From positions 347,503 to 411,502 of the forward strand of contig JAJCZU010000008.1 of the NCBI GenBank assembly GCA_029262235.1: a stretch of 64,000 bases of DNA, written 5' to 3'. Shown here piece after piece: positions 8,575 through 14,933 of the stretch. Source of the stretch: Candidatus Eiseniibacteriota bacterium. Its GTDB lineage: Bacteria; Orphanbacterota; Orphanbacteria; Orphanbacterales; Orphanbacteraceae. Under the pieces are notes generated by a model, which made no database searches, was not told the origin of the DNA, and saw only the letters and a program-made list of their open reading frames with translations. The stretch's first letter is position 1. Each line of letters opens with the position of its first letter. The translations under genes and the position numbers were made by a program.

Positions 8575-9348
8575 CTATTGAAACAGCCGCTTCAGTTCGC
8601 TCCAGGACGAAGATTCCGTCGCTCCCTGCGGGCCCGCGACGCCCGTTGCCGTCGGGCAGTTCCAGACCGATCGCACGAGCAGGTTAACGGGACCGAGGCC
8701 GTCCGCAAGAACTTCGGGCGGGCATATCCCGGGGCCGCCCGGCGTGTCGCGGAACCGGAAACTCGTGCCGTTCCCGACGCCGACACCATCACATGCCGGG
8801 CCGCCGGCTGCGTTCCTCACATTGTCGTCCGTAATCGGCTTCACGATAATGCCGAGCGCAGTCGCGACGAGCGCAATCCGGCTTTCGGTCGTAGATCCCA
8901 GTCCCGGCAGCGCGTTCCAGCCGTTCATGGGAACGACCGCGGTCGCTCCCGACCCGGTGACGAGACAGTCATTCTCGTCGACCGTGAACAGTGAGTAGCT
9001 CACGTTCGGAAACATGCCGTAGGCGCCCCCCGTCGCGTACCAGTACCAGTAATTGGCGATGTTTTCGCATTCGTGTTCTTCCCCGCCCGTACATTCACTC
9101 GCCAGGTCGTATACGACACCGATCTTGTTCCCGATGCCCATTGTGGGAAGCATTCGCATCCAGCCGCTGCACAGATTGTAATAGATGATGGTGCACGCGC
9201 CCGCCGCGCCGCCGGGCACAGCGCCGATGTCGTCATAGCGCGCGGATACGGGTTCCTCGATCGGCTCGGCGAATCCGAAGCCGGCGCCCGCGGCGACTGC
9301 CATCGCGAGCAGAAGAGAGACTCGAAAGAGATACGAATGATCATTCAT
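8575..9348 (-). CDS. Secreted protein, second member of tandem Cys-rich family
   Basis: A 257-residue exported protein of unknown function. The signal peptide starts MNDHSYLFRVSLLLAMAVAA; the ATG at 9348 has GGAG seven bases upstream and is preferred to an in-frame TTG at 9363. Shared family features are ACTIIYYNLCSGWMRMLP, NDCLVTG, GPACDGVGVGNGTS, WNCPTATG and the terminal ESSSWSELKRLFQ. The last 129 bases of coding sequence are identical to those of the upstream paralogue, although the central regions differ strongly. It lies 16 bases after the first gene and 28 before the third. Confidence 0.82.
   Translation of the reverse strand: MNDHSYLFRVSLLLAMAVAAGAGFGFAEPIEEPVSARYDDIGAVPGGAAGACTIIYYNLCSGWMRMLPTMGIGNKIGVVYDLASECTGGEEHECENIANYWYWYATGGAYGMFPNVSYSLFTVDENDCLVTGSGATAVVPMNGWNALPGLGSTTESRIALVATALGIIVKPITDDNVRNAAGGPACDGVGVGNGTSFRFRDTPGGPGICPPEVLADGLGPVNLLVRSVWNCPTATGVAGPQGATESSSWSELKRLFQ
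8577..8705. repeat. Identical 129-bp block, copy 1 (partner 9367-9495)
   Basis: The 3' coding end of the second family gene is base-for-base identical to the 3' end of the first (9367-9495). Identity stops abruptly at both borders. It encodes the family's C-terminal 42 residues. A shorter, nearly identical patch also links about 9165-9222 with 9965-10022 in the 5' parts of the same two genes. Confidence 0.9.
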
Positions 9349-9364
9349 CACTTCACTCCGCAAA

Positions 9365-10177
9365 TTATTGAAACAGCCGCTTCAGTTCGCTCCAGGACGA
9401 AGATTCCGTCGCTCCCTGCGGGCCCGCGACGCCCGTTGCCGTCGGGCAGTTCCAGACCGATCGCACGAGCAGGTTAACGGGACCGAGGCCGTCCGTGTAC
9501 GGAATCGGCGGGCAGTTCGCGGGATTGCCGAACCCTCCGGGCCTGAACTCGTAGCTGGTACCGTTCCCGACTCCGACGCCGGCACATGCCGGTCCACCGG
9601 CGACGTTCTTCTCGTTGAAGTCCGTAACGGGGTAAACACGATTCACGGTGCCGCCGCTGAGCGCGGTCGCGACGAGCGCTATCCGGTCTGCCGTGGTTGA
9701 ACCGGCTCCGGAAATGACGTTCCACCCCTGCATCGCGTGAATTGTCTGGTCTCCGGGTTCGGGAGTACCAGTGAGGCAATCGTTCTCGTCCACGTTCCAG
9801 AGCGCGATTCGTATATTCGGGGATCCGTAACCGTTGACACTGGCCTTCCAGAACCAGTAGTTCGCTACGTTCGTACACTCATGGCCGCTCTCCCCGGTGC
9901 ACTCCGCCGCAAGATCGTAAACGACGCCGAGCCTCTGCCCCCCGGACACTTCAGGGTAGGTTCGCATCCAGCCGCTGCACAGGTTGTAATAGATGATGGT
10001 GCACGCGCCCGCCGCGCCGCCCGTCATCGCGCCGATTTCGTTGTAACGCTCGACGGCAGGTTCAGTGATTGCGCCGGCATGGAGAGGTACCGAGAGGAGC
10101 AGCAACGGCAGGAGAAGAAGGCGTGTCATTGCAGGCTTGAAACCAGATGACGGCGTGGCACTGGAAGCTCGGAGCAT
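9365..10177 (-). CDS. Secreted protein, first member of tandem Cys-rich family
   Basis: A 270-residue exported protein of unknown function heading the tandem array. A signal peptide is evident (MTRLLLLPLLLLSVPLHAGA after a 16-residue n-region). The ATG at 10177 has GAGGG upstream and is preferred, although an inner ATG at 10129 would begin directly at the hydrophobic stretch. Family features are ACTIIYYNLCSGWMRTYP near residue 60, ECTGESGHEC, NDCLTGTPEPG, GPACAGVGVGNGTS, NCPP, WNCPTATG and the tail ESSSWSELKRLFQ. A near-consensus promoter lies about 55 bases upstream. Confidence 0.82.
   Translation of the reverse strand: MLRASSATPSSGFKPAMTRLLLLPLLLLSVPLHAGAITEPAVERYNEIGAMTGGAAGACTIIYYNLCSGWMRTYPEVSGGQRLGVVYDLAAECTGESGHECTNVANYWFWKASVNGYGSPNIRIALWNVDENDCLTGTPEPGDQTIHAMQGWNVISGAGSTTADRIALVATALSGGTVNRVYPVTDFNEKNVAGGPACAGVGVGNGTSYEFRPGGFGNPANCPPIPYTDGLGPVNLLVRSVWNCPTATGVAGPQGATESSSWSELKRLFQ
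9367..9495. repeat. Identical 129-bp block, copy 2 (partner 8577-8705)
   Basis: This is the second copy of the block described at 8577-8705. Perfect identity in an otherwise diverged gene pair points to recent gene conversion or unequal crossing-over rather than to old duplication alone. Confidence 0.9.
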
Positions 10178-10236
10178 CGGGGGCCCTCACAATCTGCGCG
10201 TCCCCATGGGTGGAATCGCTCTAAGGGTGGATACCT

Positions 10237-10265
10237 ATTATACGCCCCCCCGGAAGAAGTGTCGA
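10237..10265 (-). promoter_or_regulatory. Strong sigma-70-type promoter of the tandem secreted family
   Basis: On the minus strand TCGACA (10260-10265, 5/6 consensus) is followed after exactly 17 bases by a perfect TATAAT (10237-10242). The predicted transcript start is near 10230, giving a leader of about 53 nt before the ATG at 10177. The spacer contains a run of seven G. It is one of the best promoters in the window, implying high expression of the three secreted proteins. Confidence 0.75.
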
Positions 10266-10332
10266 GGGTCGGGCACGCGCGGCTCCCGGGAACTGTGTAG
10301 TTGAATATTGAATCATTGAGAGCGCAGGCGCG

Positions 10333-11916
10333 CTACCGTGTGATCACGAGCGAGCGCGTCTCGGTCCAGCTTCCCTGCTCGACGCGCAGGAAGTACTTGC
10401 CCGCCCCCACCTTCTCTCCGGAGTCGGCGCGGCCGTGCCAGGTAACGGCATGCTCCCCCTGCGGGTACATACCATCGACGAGCCTCGCGACGCGCCGCCC
10501 ACGGATGTCATACACGTCGGCGCGCACGGGCTCGTTTCCTTCCGCCCGAAATCGAATGGAAGTGCCGAGCGCAAACGGGTTGGGAGCCGTGCGAAGGCGC
10601 GTCAGATCCGACGGCAGCCAGTTCATGTCCCACACTTCGTCGCCTGTTTCGTGAATTTCGTATTCATACGCGCGGAGCGAATCCTGCTCTTCGTCGAAGT
10701 CGCCGTTCATGACAACAAGCACGACATGTTCGAACCGCGCCCAGTCGTGAAGCGTGGCGGAACCGGAGCCGTTCTGCAGCACGAAATCGCGCACTTCGTA
10801 GCTGCCGGTGCTCGTGGTTCCGGCAAGCATGACGCGGCGGTTCCCGTCGAGCGCGGCGTCCCCTCGAAACACGATCTTCAGATGCGCACGCGTCGCCGGC
10901 CCGTGAAACTTGACGTAGTTCGCGGCAAGGCGCTCCGCAACCTGATCTTCGGCAATCGCGAACGGGCCGGACTCTCCCTTGCGATGCTGTTTCTGAAACC
11001 AGATGAGCGGAAGATCGTCCGCGCGCGCATAGTGGCGCCCCACATTGCGCGGGCCCGTGAACAGATTGTATTCGGTAAACAGGTAGAAGGCGTCTTCGAG
11101 CGTGAATCCGTTCTCATTCAATAGGGCACGCAACACATCCTCGGACTCCGCCTCGTCCGCACATTGCCGCTCCCAGAACAGGGGCGCGACCGGAAACCCG
11201 AGCAGTTCGTCGAGGAAATACCACCAGATGGCGCGCCCGTACTGAAATCGATCCCCGTCGCTGAAATCACCGGGCGCGAGCAGGTAACGGTACGGTTCGT
11301 TGAAATGGCCCTGTATACCCCAGCTCGTAAAGAGATCCGGATGAGCCACGATCTCGGACCAGCGCGCGGTCGACTCGAACATCAGGCTGCCGCCCGAGGC
11401 GAACCGGTTCCTCGCGTACTGGAATCCGTGAAACACTTCGTGCGCCGTGATGAGCCGTATCACGGTGCCCTTCGGGCTCAGCTTGCTGTCGATCGCGATC
11501 CGAGGCACGGCGGAGTGCGGACATTCCCCATGATACTCGAGCGCCCCCGCCAGGCCGCCGATTCCCGGCGGCGCGTTCCACGGGGTCACGGGAATCTTTC
11601 CGAACGCCGGGTCCGTCGAATCGCTGAAAGCCGGGGGGGCGAGCATGCCGAGGCCGTCCCTGAACGCGCGATGCGCCTGCTCCAGCAGCGACGCCAGCGA
11701 GTCCAGGTACTCGTCCCCCGAAACGGCATGCTCCCCTTCCGTCAGGTAAGCGATGACGAAATGCTCGGTGTGACGGTAGGAGACATGGTCGTCCTTCGCG
11801 AAGAGAAGATCGACCGCGGGGGGCAGGGCCGTCGCGCAGGCGCGCGGCGCAGACCATTCCATGGCCGCCGCTTCAGCGGGATTCATCAGCGCCTGATCAG
11901 CTGGATCGATCCACAT
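10333..11916 (-). CDS. Putative zinc metalloprotease with FlgD-like C-terminal sorting domain
   Basis: A 527-residue protein. The HEVFHGFQ motif (HExxH) near residue 160, with an E about 20 residues on in FESTARWSE, resembles the zinc site of the MXAN_6640-type putative metalloproteases. The last ~85 residues form an FlgD-like / type IX-like tail: APNPFALGTSIRFR, VYDIRGRRVARLV, then GEHAVTWHGRADSGEKVGAG. Proteins with this tail are normally exported, yet no signal peptide is visible. The ATG at 11916 is preceded in frame by two stops (TGA TAA) and begins MWIDPADQALMNP. Either the gene has lost its 5' end or export uses another route. It is divergent from ychF. Confidence 0.72.
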   Translation of the reverse strand: MWIDPADQALMNPAEAAAMEWSAPRACATALPPAVDLLFAKDDHVSYRHTEHFVIAYLTEGEHAVSGDEYLDSLASLLEQAHRAFRDGLGMLAPPAFSDSTDPAFGKIPVTPWNAPPGIGGLAGALEYHGECPHSAVPRIAIDSKLSPKGTVIRLITAHEVFHGFQYARNRFASGGSLMFESTARWSEIVAHPDLFTSWGIQGHFNEPYRYLLAPGDFSDGDRFQYGRAIWWYFLDELLGFPVAPLFWERQCADEAESEDVLRALLNENGFTLEDAFYLFTEYNLFTGPRNVGRHYARADDLPLIWFQKQHRKGESGPFAIAEDQVAERLAANYVKFHGPATRAHLKIVFRGDAALDGNRRVMLAGTTSTGSYEVRDFVLQNGSGSATLHDWARFEHVVLVVMNGDFDEEQDSLRAYEYEIHETGDEVWDMNWLPSDLTRLRTAPNPFALGTSIRFRAEGNEPVRADVYDIRGRRVARLVDGMYPQGEHAVTWHGRADSGEKVGAGKYFLRVEQGSWTETRSLVITR

Positions 11917-11984
11917 GACGGGTTCCCCTTATCAACACCCGTTCAGTATACTGCAGGGCAACACCACTCGCAGGAGGCATCCTT

Positions 11985-13055
11985 TTGAAAGTCGGGCTCA
12001 TGGGCCTTCCCAGCTCCGGGAAGACCACGCTTTTCAATCTATTGACGGGGCAGACGGCCGACACCACGCCGTTCGCTTCCGGTAAGAAAGAAATCAACCT
12101 CGGTTCCGTGATGGTTCCCGATGGGCGGCTCGACCGTCTGATCGAACTCAATCAGCCGAAGAAGATCACGCACACGGAGATTTCGTTCGTCGACCTCGCG
12201 GGCCTTCCGAACAGCGACGATCGCAAGGGAATCGACGACATGATCCCGCATCTGCGCGACGCCGACGCGCTCACGCTCGTCGTGCGCGATTTCGAGAACG
12301 CGTCGGCGCCTGCGGCGCTCGGCAAAGTGAACTGCGTCTCGGAACTGAACACGCTGAAGTCCGACCTGATGTTCGCCGATCTCAACACGGCCGAGAAGCG
12401 GCTCGAGCGACTCGAGCGCGAGAAGCGAAGCGGCGACAAGGACAAGATTCGCGAGTACGAGATTTTCGAGAAGGCGAAAGAGATGCTCGAGAACGAGCAG
12501 TTTCTGTCTGAAATGAAGCTCGACCCGCACGACGAAAAGCTGATCGTCGGATACGGACTGCTCACGAAGAAACGCTACGTGGTGCTGCATAATTTCGGCG
12601 AAGGTCGTGACGAAGTGCCCGCGGAGCTTGTGAAAGAGGCCGCGTCGATGGGCGCGCCGCTCGTTTCGATGAACGCGCTGCTCGAACACGAAGTCATGGA
12701 GATCCCCGAAGAAGAGCGCGCGGAGTATTGCGAGTCGCTCGGCATCGCCGGGGACGCGCGCGACAAGTTCGTGCGCGCTGCGTACGACGCGCTGAACCTG
12801 ATCTCGTTCTTCACCGCCGGCCCGAAAGAAGTGCGCGCGTGGACCGTGGAGCGCGGCGCGACCGCCCAGCGCGCGGCAGGCAAGATCCACTCGGACATGG
12901 AGCGCGGGTTCATACGCGCCGAGGTCATTCCGTTCGACGTGATGAGCGAGTTCAAGACCGAGAAGGCCGTTAAAGAGGCGGGCAAGATGACCCTCGAAGG
13001 CAGATCGTACATCGTGAACGACGGCGACGTGCTCGTGATCCGCTTCAGCGCGTGA
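11985..13055 (+). CDS. ychF: YchF/Ola1-type ATPase (Obg-related, TGS domain), diverged
   Basis: A translation-associated P-loop NTPase that binds ribosomes and prefers ATP to GTP. The 356-residue protein starts MKVGLMGLPSSGKTTLFN (P-loop at residues 7-15), has switch II FVDLAGLP and the NFGE segment corresponding to the NxxE motif linked to ATP preference. It ends in the YchF-type C-terminal domain (ISFFTAGPKEVRAWTVERG to DVLVIRFSA). SSGKT replaces the usual NVGKS, so it is a diverged branch. The start is TTG at 11985, fixed by a perfect AGGAGG seven bases upstream. It is single in its strand block, divergent from the metalloprotease. Confidence 0.87.
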   Translation: MKVGLMGLPSSGKTTLFNLLTGQTADTTPFASGKKEINLGSVMVPDGRLDRLIELNQPKKITHTEISFVDLAGLPNSDDRKGIDDMIPHLRDADALTLVVRDFENASAPAALGKVNCVSELNTLKSDLMFADLNTAEKRLERLEREKRSGDKDKIREYEIFEKAKEMLENEQFLSEMKLDPHDEKLIVGYGLLTKKRYVVLHNFGEGRDEVPAELVKEAASMGAPLVSMNALLEHEVMEIPEEERAEYCESLGIAGDARDKFVRAAYDALNLISFFTAGPKEVRAWTVERGATAQRAAGKIHSDMERGFIRAEVIPFDVMSEFKTEKAVKEAGKMTLEGRSYIVNDGDVLVIRFSA

Positions 13056-13068
13056 TCCTGCCGATCCC

Positions 13069-13097
13069 TTGACATGGATACTTTCTCTCCACATAGT
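13069..13097 (+). promoter_or_regulatory. Promoter in front of the relic secreted-family copy
   Basis: A perfect TTGACA (13069-13074), a 17-base spacer and CATAGT (13092-13097, 4/6) lie just after the ychF stop. AGGAGG at 13101-13106 and an ATG at 13118 follow. The set looks like an intact promoter and ribosome-binding site retained by a gene whose body has been deleted. Confidence 0.55.
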
Positions 13098-13117
13098 TGC
13101 AGGAGGAGATCATCGCG

Positions 13118-13196
13118 ATGTCGATCTGGAACTGCACGTCGACGACCGCGATCGAGCAGAGCAGACTGGACTGATCTGAAGCAGCTCTTTCAATAG
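13118..13196 (+). pseudogene. Relic of the tandem secreted family (internal deletion plus frameshift)
   Basis: From the ATG at 13118 the frame reads MSIWNCTSTTAIEQSR and then hits a stop. One extra base (C at 13166) separates it from WTDLKQLFQ and a TAG at 13194-13196. Joined, this aligns with the family tail (VWNCPTATG...ATESSSWSELKRLFQ). The N-terminal signal peptide and the whole body are missing, while promoter, ribosome-binding site and tail persist. It is on the opposite strand to, and 3 kb from, the three intact genes. Confidence 0.7.
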
Positions 13197-13233
13197 GGAT
13201 CACGCAGTCACACATCGAGAGGCCGCTTCCGAC

Positions 13234-14877
13234 CTACTTCCCCTTCACCACGAACTGCCCCCGGATCGTGTCCGTCTCGCCGGTCTTGAGATCGGTCGCT
13301 TCGATGATGAGCGTATAGCGATCGTTCGGGAGAGTCATGGTGTCGAGTGAGATGTGGCGGCTTGCGGTGGGCCCGACGGTTTCGTTCTCGAACGTCTGTG
13401 ATGTCCCCGGCTCGAGCGTCCCTTCGTTATTCCCGCCGAAGAAGCTCGTGAAGCGCTGTACTTTCGTCCCGAACAGGCTGTACTTCACTTCGTAGTTACC
13501 GCGTCCCTTGCTGTTCTGCGCGAGATTGTAGAGCTCGAAGTAGACGGTGACGTCTTCGCCGGGCGCGTAGATGCGGACGGGCCGCGGCACGATGCGATAC
13601 TGCCCGCGCAGGAACGCGCCGCCGGCGCGGTTGTCGCGCGTCACGGAGCTTGCGAACACGAGGTCGCTCACGGCGAATCGCCCCGAGGCGAAGTAGCGGG
13701 CTTCGACTGCGGTCTTCAGGATGCCGTGGTTTTGCGTGCGGACATCGATAAAGCGCATTGCGAGCGTGTAGCCGCCGGGATCTACTGAAAGCGATTCGGC
13801 GGTTACCATCCAGCCGCCCGACGGTGCGAGCGGATCCTGGCGATGTTCGAGGTTCGCGACTTTCGTTACGACCTCTTCAAACTCCGGCGTTTTGAGTGAC
13901 ACGCGGCGCTGCAGCTTCGCGACTTTGAACGTGCTTTCATCCGGCTCGAACGCCACGTCGGTCAACGGCACGAGAAATCCGAGCAGCAGATCGGTCTTGC
14001 CGTTCGCGCCCGCGAGCGACGCCACGTCGAAGATGAATCCGAATTCCTTCGCGCCTTCGTAATCGTACACGTTGATCGTGGGCGTCTCCCCGAATCGGTG
14101 CAGGCCCGTCTCGCTCATCTGGCGCGCCTGCGTCGGATCGATCTCGAGATCATTCGCTTCGACGAACATTTCGAAGCGGTCTTCGAGTTCCGCGAGCAGC
14201 TGGTCGGACTCCTTCGCGAAGTCCGACATGCCACCGTCTACTTTGCCGATGCCCGAATACTTCCGGTCGGGGTCGAGGATCACGTGATAGATCCCCTGCA
14301 TGTCGACGTCCTGCAGCCAGACCAGCATGTCCTTGTACATCCAGAGCTCTTTCGCGCCGATCACGCCTTCGTGCACGGCAACGTAGCCCGGGAACGTTTC
14401 GATGCGGAGAGGTTCGCCGAAGCGAATGAAAAAGTGCGCGCGGTCGTCCCACGCGAAGCGCCCCTTGCGATCCTTGAACCGTTGGATCGCCTTCTGCACG
14501 CGGCGCATATGTTCGACTTCGGCCTGATTCTCGAGTGTGGTAGGCGTGGGATCGTGTTCGGCCCAGTAGCGGCGCTGAAACGCGAGGCGGTCGTGCGGCG
14601 CCGTGGCGTCGTACGCCTTCTTGCCGACATCGTCCAGAATGACGCGGAAGAAGCGGTCCTCGTCGGGCCGCGGGAGAATGATTTCGTCCTGGGCGCGCGG
14701 TACGTCTTCGGCGATCGCCGCCTCGGGAACAGCGGGCGCTTCGGGCGCAGCAGCAGCGCCGGCAGCGCCGACACTGAGCGAATCTTCGGCGCGCGCGGCT
14801 CCCGCAGCCACCAGCAGCGCCAGCGCAATCAGCTCAGCAATAATCCAGGTTTTGATCCAGCGATCGGAACGGCCCAC
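13234..14877 (-). CDS. GWxTD-like exported protein
   Basis: A 547-residue protein of unknown biochemical role. The N-terminus carries a signal peptide or single membrane anchor (residues 8-30, TWIIAELIALALLVAAGAARA). Residues 85-165 resemble the GWxTD domain of FCB and Acidobacteria proteins: FQRRYWAEHDPTPTTLENQ, then FAWDDRAHFFIRFGEPLRIE. The name-giving motif is degenerate here (AWDD instead of GWxTD). The rest looks beta-rich, ending with QFVVKGK. The GTG start at 14877 follows GGAGG by six bases. It lies 56 bases after the CBM9/DUF5916 gene on the same strand. Confidence 0.6.
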   Translation of the reverse strand: MGRSDRWIKTWIIAELIALALLVAAGAARAEDSLSVGAAGAAAAPEAPAVPEAAIAEDVPRAQDEIILPRPDEDRFFRVILDDVGKKAYDATAPHDRLAFQRRYWAEHDPTPTTLENQAEVEHMRRVQKAIQRFKDRKGRFAWDDRAHFFIRFGEPLRIETFPGYVAVHEGVIGAKELWMYKDMLVWLQDVDMQGIYHVILDPDRKYSGIGKVDGGMSDFAKESDQLLAELEDRFEMFVEANDLEIDPTQARQMSETGLHRFGETPTINVYDYEGAKEFGFIFDVASLAGANGKTDLLLGFLVPLTDVAFEPDESTFKVAKLQRRVSLKTPEFEEVVTKVANLEHRQDPLAPSGGWMVTAESLSVDPGGYTLAMRFIDVRTQNHGILKTAVEARYFASGRFAVSDLVFASSVTRDNRAGGAFLRGQYRIVPRPVRIYAPGEDVTVYFELYNLAQNSKGRGNYEVKYSLFGTKVQRFTSFFGGNNEGTLEPGTSQTFENETVGPTASRHISLDTMTLPNDRYTLIIEATDLKTGETDTIRGQFVVKGK

Positions 14878-14933
14878 TCGTCACCTCCGGGAGTACCATA
14901 CCAATAGTACCCCGGAACGGGAATCGGGTGCCG

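Noticed and set aside
13118..13174. The 18-codon frame after the ATG at 13118 as a functional small protein gene
   Set aside because: Its sequence aligns with the end of the secreted family and is broken by a single extra base just before the conserved tail, so a relic is the simpler reading, though expression is possible.
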